This document shows, in pieces, positions 16,572-25,249 of a DNA stretch of 64,000 nucleotides; positions within the stretch are counted from its first letter, which is position 1; each line of letters starts with the position of its first letter. The notes below the pieces were generated by a model, which saw only the letters and a program-made list of their open reading frames with translations, made no database searches and was not told where the DNA came from. The stretch is from Planctomycetota bacterium (GTDB lineage Bacteria; Planctomycetota; B15-G4): contig QNBX01000004.1 in assembly GCA_003644265.1 (NCBI GenBank), positions 1-64,000 on the forward strand. Reading direction: 5' to 3'. The position numbers were made by a program, and so were the translations under genes.

Positions 16572-17291
16572 TTGATCGAGGTGTCCCAACTGACGCGCCG
16601 CTTCGACGACACCCTGGCCGTGGACGGCATCGACATGTCGGTGGCTCCCGGTGAGATCGTGGGCCTGGTGGGCGTGAACGGCGCGGGCAAGACCACCTTC
16701 CTGCGCATGCTGGCGGGGATCCTGCCGCCCAGCTCCGGCCGCATCGAGATCGACGGGCTGCCCCTGGTGGGCGACGCCGTGGAGGCCCGCGCGCGGCTGG
16801 CCTTCGTACCCGACACGCCCAGCCTGTTCGACACGCTGACCGTGCTCGAGCACATGGTCTTCGTGGCCGAGCTGTACCGCGTGCCGGACCCCGGCCCGCG
16901 CACGGACGCGCTGCTGGAGCAGTTCGAGCTGGAGGCCAAGCGGCACGCCCCGGCAGGTTCGCTCTCGCGCGGCATGCGCCAGAAGCTGGCCATCTGCTGC
17001 GCGTTCCTGCACGAACCCCCCGCGCTGCTGCTGGATGAGCCGCTCACGGGCCTCGACCCGCCCGGGCGTCGACGCATGAACGACGCCATCGTGGCGCGAG
17101 CGCAGGCCGGCAGCGCGGTGATCGTCTCCAGCCACCAGCTCGAGTTCGTGGAGCGACTGTCGACTCGCTTCGTGATCGTGCACCAGGGCCAGGTGCGGCT
17201 GGCCGGCACCCTGGAGCAGATCCGCGCCGGCGCCGACGACCAGAGCCTGGAGGACGTGTTCCTGGCGGCCACGGGAGCGGGCGACCCGTGA
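16572..17291 (+). CDS. ABC transporter ATP-binding protein
   Basis: A 239-residue nucleotide-binding subunit that powers the membrane partner encoded next. It starts at TTG, chosen because AGGAG lies just upstream and the N-terminus IEVSQLTRRFDDTLAV is the normal first strand of the family. Walker A GVNGAGKTT is near residues 36-44, the signature LSRGMRQK near 132, Walker B ALLLDEPLTGLD near 155, and the switch His in SSHQLEFV near 190. The sequence resembles ABC-2 export systems (drug, lipid or polysaccharide export) more than importers. Its stop overlaps the permease start by GTGA, so the two are translationally coupled. Confidence 0.94.
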   Translation: MIEVSQLTRRFDDTLAVDGIDMSVAPGEIVGLVGVNGAGKTTFLRMLAGILPPSSGRIEIDGLPLVGDAVEARARLAFVPDTPSLFDTLTVLEHMVFVAELYRVPDPGPRTDALLEQFELEAKRHAPAGSLSRGMRQKLAICCAFLHEPPALLLDEPLTGLDPPGRRRMNDAIVARAQAGSAVIVSSHQLEFVERLSTRFVIVHQGQVRLAGTLEQIRAGADDQSLEDVFLAATGAGDP

Positions 17292-18904
17292 CGGCCAGCG
17301 GCTTCGAGGGGCTCGCGCCGCTGCTTCGGCTGCAGCGCATGCGACTGGCGGGCACGCTGCGCAATGGACTGCGCTCGCTCAAGCGACCCAAGCGGCTGCT
17401 GCTGGTGCTGCTCGGGCTGAGCATGGTGTCGCTGTTCGTGTTCATCAACGCGCGCAGCCACGACGGCGGCAACCCGATCCTGTCGGGCGACGGCAGCAGC
17501 CTCATGCTGTCGCTGTTCCTGACGCTCTTTGTGGGGACCACCGTGGTGGGCGCCATGGTCCACGGCACCATGCTCTTCTCCCCGGCCGAGGTGCAGTTCC
17601 TGTTCCCGGGGCCTGTGGGCAGCCGGGCGCTGATCTGCGCGCAGCTGTTATCGGCCGGCACCAAGGCCTTCAGCGGCGCGTTGGTGTTCACCATCTTCCT
17701 CAAGCCCCAGGGCGTCGAGGCCTGGCGCGTGCTGCTGGGCTACCAGCTGGTCTTCTCCGCGCTGGTGGCGCTGGGCATGTGGGTGGACCTGATGCACATG
17801 CGGCTGCAGCCCCTCGAGCGCAAGCGCCGCGGCTGGGTCACCGGCATCGGCCTGGCGCTGGCGCTGACGGGCGTCGCGGCGGCGACCGCGGCCCGCGACG
17901 GCGGCTGGAGCGTCGACGCCCTGCGATGGGTGGGCCTGCCCGGCCGACTCTTCGCGGGGCTGATCAGCGCCCCCGACAGAGCCACCGCGCTGCTCTGCCT
18001 GGCCGGCAGCGTGGGCGTGGTGGCAGGCCTGGCGCTGGCCTGCCTGTACTGGAAGGCGCCGGTGCGCGCGGGCGCCCTGCACAGCAGCGAGCGCAGGCGC
18101 GCCGCGCTCGACCGTCTCAGCAAGGGCGGCCCCTTCGCCGAGAAGGTGCAACGCAGCACCAGCGGACGGCTGCTGCCCATGCTGCCGCGCTGGGGCGGCG
18201 CGGGCGCCCACGCCTGGCGCCAGCTCAGCTCGCTGCGCAGGCGACGCAAGGCCTTCGGGCTGCTGATCATGGTCCCGCTCATCGCCGCCGTCAGCATGAC
18301 CCTGGTGGGCGACAGGCCGCGCCCCGAGCTGGGCGCCGCCATGGCCATCTTCCTGCTCATGCTGCTGGGGCCGTTCTACGTGCAGTGCGACTTCCGCTCC
18401 GACCACGGCTCGCTGGCCTGGCTGCGTAGCCTGCCCACCTCGGCCAGCGCCCTGGCGGCGGGTCAGCTGATAGCCTCCGCCATCGTGGTCAGCGGCTTGC
18501 AGCTGATCATGGGCGGCTGGGGCGTGCTGCTGACGAACCGCGAGCGCCTGCCGTACTGGGTGGGCGGCCTCGCGCTGCTGCCCGTGTTCAACATGATCCT
18601 GCTGGCGGTGGAGAACGCGGTCTGGCTGGTGCACCCCACCCGGCTCGACTACCGCAACGGCCCGCCGGGTGCGCTCGAGATCGTGCGCATGTACGGCGTG
18701 TTCCTGGCCAAGGCCGTGATCCTGTGTGTGACCGTGGGGCTGGCGCTGCTGCCCGGGTTCGGCGTGCACCTGCTCACCGGGAGCCCGAGCGCAGCCATCG
18801 CCACCGCCGCGCTGTCGCTGCTGCTCGAGACCGCCTTGCTGGTGGTCATCGTGGGGCGCCTGTTCCGCTGGGTGGACCCCAGCCGCGACCTGGCCGACGA
18901 CTGA
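17288..18904 (+). CDS. ABC exporter permease (polytopic membrane protein)
   Basis: A 538-residue integral membrane protein starting at a GTG that overlaps the ATPase stop. About ten to eleven hydrophobic segments are visible, beginning with LLLVLLGLSMVSLFVF near residue 40 and ending with LLLETALLVVIVGRLF near 515. A basic cytosolic stretch lies near residues 255-310. It resembles large ABC-2-like putative exporter permeases, which as a class move lipids, antibiotics or proteins outward; the substrate cannot be inferred. No periplasmic adaptor gene is next to it. It is convergent with the threonine aldolase gene, 23 bp away. Confidence 0.85.
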   Translation: MTASGFEGLAPLLRLQRMRLAGTLRNGLRSLKRPKRLLLVLLGLSMVSLFVFINARSHDGGNPILSGDGSSLMLSLFLTLFVGTTVVGAMVHGTMLFSPAEVQFLFPGPVGSRALICAQLLSAGTKAFSGALVFTIFLKPQGVEAWRVLLGYQLVFSALVALGMWVDLMHMRLQPLERKRRGWVTGIGLALALTGVAAATAARDGGWSVDALRWVGLPGRLFAGLISAPDRATALLCLAGSVGVVAGLALACLYWKAPVRAGALHSSERRRAALDRLSKGGPFAEKVQRSTSGRLLPMLPRWGGAGAHAWRQLSSLRRRRKAFGLLIMVPLIAAVSMTLVGDRPRPELGAAMAIFLLMLLGPFYVQCDFRSDHGSLAWLRSLPTSASALAAGQLIASAIVVSGLQLIMGGWGVLLTNRERLPYWVGGLALLPVFNMILLAVENAVWLVHPTRLDYRNGPPGALEIVRMYGVFLAKAVILCVTVGLALLPGFGVHLLTGSPSAAIATAALSLLLETALLVVIVGRLFRWVDPSRDLADD

Positions 18905-18927
18905 CACGGGCGACGCGGCCGGCGGCC

Positions 18928-19947
<1,020 letters not shown>

Positions 19948-20020
19948 GCGGGCCGCTCCATGTCAGGCCAGATCGGCCGCCGGCGCTCGCACGCCAGCCG
20001 GCTGAAGATGCCGGGCGGGC

Positions 20021-20026
20021 AGTGTA
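20021..20026 (-). promoter_or_regulatory. Candidate -10 box (TACACT) for threonine aldolase
   Basis: On the minus strand TACACT lies about 75 bases before the GTG start of ltaE in the 113-bp divergent gap. It is one of two AT-rich hexamers there, the other facing the opposite way. No -35 box is clear. Confidence 0.35.
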
Positions 20027-20048
20027 GCAGCGCCGGCGAGGCGCCCGT

Positions 20049-20054
20049 TATGCT
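20049..20054 (+). promoter_or_regulatory. Candidate -10 box (TATGCT) of a leaderless transcript
   Basis: GTTATGCT ends six bases before the ATG at 20061. A normal spacing from -10 box to transcription start would place the 5' end at or beside the ATG, which leaves no room for a Shine-Dalgarno site; none is seen. Confidence 0.5.
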
Positions 20055-20060
20055 CAGCCC

Positions 20061-21809
20061 ATGCCTGCCCGACGCCGCGCTCTCCTCCCGCGCGTCGCGC
20101 TGATGTTGGGCCTGTCGAGCGCGCTCCACGCGTGTGGGGAGCCCCCGCGGGACGCGGCCCTGTTCGTGTCGCGCGGCGAGCAGGCGGGCCTCACCCGTGC
20201 GCTGCGCTGCGGGGCGGAGCTTCACACCAAGCAGACCATCCTTGAGGTCAACGGCAACGGCGTGGCCCTGCTCGACGTGGACGCGGACGGCGACCTCGAC
20301 CTGGCCCTGATCGACGGCAGCACGCGAGCGCAGCTGGCCCGGGGCGAGCAGATCACGCATCAGCTGCTGCGCAACGACGGCTGGCGCGACGGCTCGCCGC
20401 GCTTCTCGCCCTGGAGCGACCACGGTCTGAGCATGTCGGGCTGGCCCACCGGCGTGGCCTGCGCCGACGTCGACGGCGACGGCCGACCCGACCTGGTGGT
20501 GGGCGGCCTGGGCCAGGACACGCTGTTCCTGAACCGCACGCTGCCGGGCGGAGCGGCGCGCTTCGAGAGCACGCCGCTGCCGGGCCGCAGCTCGCCCCAG
20601 GACTGGACCACCGGCGTGGCGCTGGCCGACGCGGATGGCGACGGGCAGCTCGACCTCTACCTGGCGCGCTACCTGGAGATCGACCCGGCGCATCCGCCCC
20701 TGGGACACGTGCAGCAGCTGCCCTGCCGCTTCGCGGGTCATGAGGTCATGTGTGGCCCCCACGGCCTGCCGCCCCAGGACGACGTGTTCCTGCGCGGGCT
20801 GGACGGGCCTCCGTGGTTCGAGGACGCGAGCGAGGCCTGGGGGGTCATCGCGGAGGCGCCGGCCTACGGGCTGGGCGTGGTGTTCGTCGACCTCGACGCC
20901 GACGGGCGCCCCGATGTCTATGTGGCCAACGATTCGGTCGACAACTTCGTGCTGGCCAACCGGGGCACGGGCTTTCAACACATGGGCCGGCTCTCGGGCG
21001 CGTCCAGCGACATGGCCGGGCGAGCCCAGGCGGGTATGGGTGTGGCTGTGGGCGACGTGGACGGCGACCGCGACCTCGACCTGCTGGTGACCAACTTCTC
21101 GGACGAAGCCAACGCCCTGTATCGCAACCAGGGCGGGCTGCTCTTTCGCGAGACCTCGACGGCGGCGGGCACCGGCCACGTGAGCCGGCCGCTGCTGGGC
21201 TGGGGCGTTCACCTGGCCGACCTCAACAGCGACGGGGAGCTCGACCTGTTCGTGGCCAACGGTCACGTCTACCCCGAGGCGGACCTGCCGGGCACGGGCA
21301 GCCGCTACGCCCAGCCGCTGCTGTTCCAGCCGGGCCGCGGCGACGGGCGCTTCGACGCGCCCATCGAGGTGCTACCCGACGAGTTCGTGGCGCGAGGCTC
21401 GGCCTGCGGCGACCTGGACGGCGACGGTGACCTCGACCTGCTGGTGCTGCGGCTGAACCGCCCGCCGCTGCTGCTGATCAACCAGACCGACGACCCCGGG
21501 CGACAGCTGCTGGTGACGCTGGAGGACACGCCTCCCCGCGCGCGCGACGCGCTGGGGGCCGTGCTCTCGGTGAGGGTCGCTGGCCGCTGGCGCTCGGCGA
21601 CCCGGCTCAGCTCCAGCGGCTTCCAGTCCGCCGGTGATCCGCGCCTGCACATCGGCGGAGGCGGCACGATCGAGGCGGCCGTCGTGCGCTGGCCGGACGG
21701 CGTCGAACAGCCCCTCGACCCGAGCGGCCTCGCCTTCGGGAGACACCATCTCGTGCGCCGTGGCGTGGGCGTGGTGTCGTCCACCGCGCTGCTCGCGCCG
21801 GGCACGTGA
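20061..21809 (+). CDS. FG-GAP/VCBS-repeat lipoprotein with ASPIC/UnbV domain (CRTAC1-like)
   Basis: A 582-residue exported protein with a short lipoprotein signal (Cys in LHACGEPP near residue 22). At least seven calcium-binding FG-GAP-type loops follow, such as DVDADGDLDL, DVDGDGRPDL, DADGDGQLDL, DLDADGRPDV, DLNSDGELDL and DLDGDGDLDL, which build a beta-propeller. The last 90 residues (GAVLSVRVAGRW ... VRWPDGVEQPL) match the ASPIC/UnbV domain. Such proteins are common in Planctomycetota, Acidobacteriota and Bacteroidota and are thought to bind ligands or partners outside the cell; the biochemical role is unproven. A TPR lipoprotein follows 41 bp later and probably forms a unit with it. Confidence 0.9.
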   Translation: MPARRRALLPRVALMLGLSSALHACGEPPRDAALFVSRGEQAGLTRALRCGAELHTKQTILEVNGNGVALLDVDADGDLDLALIDGSTRAQLARGEQITHQLLRNDGWRDGSPRFSPWSDHGLSMSGWPTGVACADVDGDGRPDLVVGGLGQDTLFLNRTLPGGAARFESTPLPGRSSPQDWTTGVALADADGDGQLDLYLARYLEIDPAHPPLGHVQQLPCRFAGHEVMCGPHGLPPQDDVFLRGLDGPPWFEDASEAWGVIAEAPAYGLGVVFVDLDADGRPDVYVANDSVDNFVLANRGTGFQHMGRLSGASSDMAGRAQAGMGVAVGDVDGDRDLDLLVTNFSDEANALYRNQGGLLFRETSTAAGTGHVSRPLLGWGVHLADLNSDGELDLFVANGHVYPEADLPGTGSRYAQPLLFQPGRGDGRFDAPIEVLPDEFVARGSACGDLDGDGDLDLLVLRLNRPPLLLINQTDDPGRQLLVTLEDTPPRARDALGAVLSVRVAGRWRSATRLSSSGFQSAGDPRLHIGGGGTIEAAVVRWPDGVEQPLDPSGLAFGRHHLVRRGVGVVSSTALLAPGT

Positions 21810-21837
21810 GCGCCTCGCCCCCGGGGAGGCCGAGTGG

Positions 21838-21843
21838 CACAAT
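21838..21843 (+). promoter_or_regulatory. Weak -10-like hexamer (CACAAT) seven bases before a start codon
   Basis: CACAAT is followed by seven bases and then the ATG of the TPR lipoprotein. It fits the spacing seen at four other genes here, though its first base is not T. The gene could also be read from the upstream FG-GAP transcript. Confidence 0.3.
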
Positions 21844-21850
21844 CGCCAGC

Positions 21851-22984
21851 ATGCCAACCGCCCCACCGCTCGCCATCGTGCTCAGCTTGGCCCTGAGCCT
21901 GGGTCTCAGCTCCTGCGGCCCGGACAGATCGCCCTACGATCCCTCGGTCCTGGCCGCCTCGATCCCGGACGTGGTCGCAGCTTTGGAGGCGGGCGACGCC
22001 GAGGGCGCCCTGGCGCTGATCGAGGTGCACCGCGTCTCCGGCACCGCGCCCGAGGGCATCTGGCACTACGAAGGCGTGGCCCTGATGGACGCGGGCCGCT
22101 CCGCCGACGCGCTGGAGACCCTGGGACACGAGCTGGGAGCGCGGCCGGGCAACGGGCAGGCGCAGCTCATCATGGCCGAGGCGCTCTTGGACCTGGGACG
22201 TGCGCAGCAGGCCCTGCCGCACCTGGAGCGGGCCCGGGCCCTGCTGCCCTCCCTGCCCTACGTCGAGCTGGTCTCGGCCCGCGTGGCCCTGGCTCGGGAG
22301 GACGACCGCGGCGCGGCCGCCGGCTTCACCGGCTACCTGAAGCACGACGCCTGGTCGCCCCGGGCCGCGGAGGCTCACCACGGCCTGGCCCAGCTGGCCC
22401 GGGCCGCCGGCACGCTCGGCGTGGCCGACCGCCACGAGGCCCTGTCGGCCCAGATCGAGCGGGCCCAGCAGGTGCTCAACGCCCAGCGTCAGCGGCTGGC
22501 CCTCGATCCGAGCGACAGCACCGCCGCCCTGGGGGTGGGCATGGTCTACCTGAGCCTGCACAACGAGGTGGTCAGCGATCCGCGGCTCTTGAGCCGGGCG
22601 GCCGAGGCCTTCGCCGCCTGCCTGGAGAGCGACCCGGACAACCTCAGGGCGCTCTACAATCTGGGCTTCGTGGCCATGGTTCAGGGCCGCACCCAGCAGG
22701 CGGCGATGCTCTGGAAGCGCACCGTGGCGCTGGATCCAGAGCATGCCGGGGCCCTGCTCAACGGGGGGCTGCTGGCGGCTCGTGAGCACGATCTGGCCCC
22801 TGCGCTCGAGCTGCTGGAGCGGGCCCTGACCCACAGCGAGGATCCCGGCGAGGCCGTCCGGGCCCACCGCGCCCTGGAGCAGGTGCTGCGCGAAATGGGC
22901 CAGGAGAAACGGGCCGAGATCCACGCCCAGGCCGCCCGGGATCTGGCGCCCGCGGCTGCCGATCCGGGGTCCCCGGGCCACTGA
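21851..22984 (+). CDS. TPR-repeat lipoprotein
   Basis: A 377-residue protein. The ATG at 21851 is favoured over an in-frame GTG at 21806, which would overlap the previous stop, because only the former gives a proper lipoprotein signal (IVLSLALSLGLSSC, Cys near residue 20). Degenerate TPR pairs fill the rest, for example AQLIMAEALLDLGRAQQALPHL, cut here as AEALLDLGRAQQA, then ALYNLGFVAMVQGRTQQAA and LLNGGLLAAREHDLAPAL. No catalytic motif is visible. Pairing of a CRTAC1-like protein with a TPR lipoprotein suggests that both act together at the outer membrane, which is inference from context. Confidence 0.85.
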   Translation: MPTAPPLAIVLSLALSLGLSSCGPDRSPYDPSVLAASIPDVVAALEAGDAEGALALIEVHRVSGTAPEGIWHYEGVALMDAGRSADALETLGHELGARPGNGQAQLIMAEALLDLGRAQQALPHLERARALLPSLPYVELVSARVALAREDDRGAAAGFTGYLKHDAWSPRAAEAHHGLAQLARAAGTLGVADRHEALSAQIERAQQVLNAQRQRLALDPSDSTAALGVGMVYLSLHNEVVSDPRLLSRAAEAFAACLESDPDNLRALYNLGFVAMVQGRTQQAAMLWKRTVALDPEHAGALLNGGLLAAREHDLAPALELLERALTHSEDPGEAVRAHRALEQVLREMGQEKRAEIHAQAARDLAPAAADPGSPGH

Positions 22985-23167
22985 GAGGGGCCTGCCCGGT
23001 CCGATTCGGCAGCCTGGCTGCGTCAGACACCGCGCACCCGCTCAAGCGCACGGATGCGGTTCGTCGATGCAGTTGACGCGCTCCCGTGTGGCCGGACCCG
23101 CCGATCGAGGATGGAATCCACGCAGCTCGCCCCCGGCGAGTCGCCCGAGACGACTCCCAGTGAACCG

Positions 23168-25012
23168 ATGCCCATGTCACGTCTTCTGACCACTGCATTG
23201 CTCGGCGTGCTCGCGACCGGTGCGCATGCCCAGCAAGCGAGCGGCTCTGCACGGATCCTGTCCAACGGCGACGAGGTCCACCGAGCGGCCCGCATCGCGC
23301 TCACCGGCGACCTTGGCCTGCCGGCGCTGGAGCCCGTGCGTGCCAACAGCGCCCGCACCAGCATCTACTTTGCGGATCGGGTGCCGCATGCGCCGCAGGC
23401 GGCCGCCGCCGGCACGCCCCCCACCATGTTCGATGGCTTCATCCCCAAGGGGCCCGGCGGAACAGAGACGGACAAGCCCGAGATCTTCAAGTACCAGCTG
23501 GGCAACAGCTACGACGCAAACGGCCCGGCCCACCCGCTGGTGGTGGCCTATCACGGCTTCAGCAACTCGGCCAACAGCGTCGGAGTGCAGTCGCTGATCG
23601 ACGAGGAGGCGGACGCGCGCGGTTGGGTCTACCTCGCGCCCACGGGCCTGGACGACGGGCTGTTCGGCTCGCCCATCTGCCAGCAGCACATCCAGGTCGT
23701 CATCCAGTGGATGCTCGACAATCACAACGTCGACCCCGAGCGCATCTACATGCTGGGTTTCTCCATGGGTGGCGGCGTGGCCAGCAGCTTCACGGCCCGG
23801 CACCGCGACCCCGACGGCATCATGATCGCCGCCTTGGGATTGGTGTCCGGCACATATGACTGGACCCTGACCTGGAACGACGGCATCCCGGCCACCCAGA
23901 CCTGGCTCGAGCACCCATACAACTTCGGCGACACCCCCAGCAACTCACCCTGGGCCTACCAGCAGTCGAGCGCTTTGTACTTTGATCCGAGCACCTATCC
24001 GGCGTTGCCCGGCGTGCTCGACAGCGGGCTGTCCATGGCCACCAACTTGCACGCGGTGCCCACCTACATCACGTATGACACGGGTGACACCATCCTGCAT
24101 ATCCCACCCATGAATGAGGCCTATGGGAGCCTGCTCTCGACGATCGGCACCGAGGTCACCACGATCCCGGTGAGCGGTACGGTCGATGGCTCCGGCGCCC
24201 CGGCTGCTCACTCCTGGTGGGTGCTGGACGAGGCCGACCTGTTCGACTTCTTTGACGGCCGCGTGGCCGCGCGCGTGCCCGCTGAGTTTGCGGCCCAGCA
24301 GGACCTGGGCGGCCCGGCGTCCTGGATCCGCACCACCCAGCTCGCGACGGGCGCGTTCACCTGGGTGGGCGGCAGCGCCGATCCGCTGAACGGAACCATC
24401 GTGGTGGCCGACGTGGAGAACGCGGCGCTCGTCGAGGTCGACGTGGGCGCGGCAGGTCTCACGAGCATGCCGGTGCAGATCAGCGCCAGCAGCGCTCCCG
24501 GCCACAGCTTCGAGCTGCGCCTGACCGGCTTCCCCCAGTCGCCCAGCTACATGCTCGACGCCAGCTCCGGCGACATCGTGACCCTGGTGGACTCGGACCC
24601 GGCCAGCGGCAGCCTGATCTACCGGGTGGAGTCCGGCGCCACGCTCAATGCCAGCGTGCAACACGACCTCGACTGGACGGCGAGCTTCACCACCACGCCC
24701 AACCCGGTGGCCATCGGCAACACGACCCGGGTCGAGGTCGACGCTTCCGCCAGCGCCACGGGCGCCTGGCTCATCGTGGCGCTCGATGAGGCGCTGCTGT
24801 CGGTCAAGGGCGTGCACATCGCGGTGGTCCCCGTGCCCCCGGCGCTGGTGCTCTTCGTGCCCTTGGATGCCCAGGGAGATGTCTCATTCCCGGCGGACAT
24901 CCCCGGCGACCCGTTGCTCCAGGGCCTGCGCCTGCCGACCCAGGCCATCCTCACCAACGGCAGCGCCAGCCCGGATGCCGTCACCAACCTGTGGGGCTTC
25001 CGCTTCGACTGA
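23168..25012 (+). CDS. Secreted esterase, PHB-depolymerase-like alpha/beta hydrolase (copy 1)
   Basis: A 614-residue exported enzyme. The ATG at 23168 (or 23174) starts a signal peptide ending in ATGAHA. The catalytic domain spans about residues 60-370: VVAYHGFSNSANS for the oxyanion strand, GFSMGGG nucleophile elbow with Ser near 199, candidate acid in TYDTGDT near 303, and His in APAAHSWW near 347. This is the layout of feruloyl/acetylxylan and polyhydroxybutyrate esterases. A beta-rich C-terminal part follows, ending in VTNLWGFRFD. The end of the next gene is closely similar, so the two arose by tandem duplication. Likely substrate: an extracellular ester polymer or plant-cell-wall ester, not provable from sequence. 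Confidence 0.88.
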   Translation: MPMSRLLTTALLGVLATGAHAQQASGSARILSNGDEVHRAARIALTGDLGLPALEPVRANSARTSIYFADRVPHAPQAAAAGTPPTMFDGFIPKGPGGTETDKPEIFKYQLGNSYDANGPAHPLVVAYHGFSNSANSVGVQSLIDEEADARGWVYLAPTGLDDGLFGSPICQQHIQVVIQWMLDNHNVDPERIYMLGFSMGGGVASSFTARHRDPDGIMIAALGLVSGTYDWTLTWNDGIPATQTWLEHPYNFGDTPSNSPWAYQQSSALYFDPSTYPALPGVLDSGLSMATNLHAVPTYITYDTGDTILHIPPMNEAYGSLLSTIGTEVTTIPVSGTVDGSGAPAAHSWWVLDEADLFDFFDGRVAARVPAEFAAQQDLGGPASWIRTTQLATGAFTWVGGSADPLNGTIVVADVENAALVEVDVGAAGLTSMPVQISASSAPGHSFELRLTGFPQSPSYMLDASSGDIVTLVDSDPASGSLIYRVESGATLNASVQHDLDWTASFTTTPNPVAIGNTTRVEVDASASATGAWLIVALDEALLSVKGVHIAVVPVPPALVLFVPLDAQGDVSFPADIPGDPLLQGLRLPTQAILTNGSASPDAVTNLWGFRFD

Positions 25013-25064
25013 GGGCCTCGCCGCCCGATTTACCCGCCCCCCGGGTGCTGATCGGGAGGCCCTC
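25011..25064. terminator. Three-tier hairpin after esterase copy 1
   Basis: GAGGGCCTC (25011-25019, beginning inside the stop codon) pairs with GAGGCCCTC (25056-25064). Inside it CCCGAT (25024-25029) pairs with ATCGGG (25051-25056, competing for one base), and ACCCG (25032-25036) pairs with CGGGT (25042-25046). There is no T-run, so it may stop transcription weakly, protect the 3' end of the first mRNA, or both. Confidence 0.65.
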
Positions 25065-25166
25065 GAACGCCGCAGGCACAGGCGAACGCGCTGTTGGCTG
25101 CGGGCTGCGGAGGCCGCCCCGCCGGATGCCATCTGCCACACGCTAGGCGTTCGCTCAGGATCGGAA

Positions 25167-25172
25167 TAGACT
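25167..25172 (+). promoter_or_regulatory. Candidate -10 box (TAGACT) for esterase copy 2
   Basis: GGAATAGACT lies in the 237-bp gap between the two esterase genes, downstream of the hairpin. A start near 25180 would give a leader of about 70 bases. The same hexamer appears before the gene at 54458. Confidence 0.4.
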
Positions 25173-25249
25173 GTCGAGGCGCGAGCGTGCCCACTGGGGA
25201 TCGCTGCTCCCGGCACGGCACCACCCACACCGAGCGTCGAGCCTCCCCG

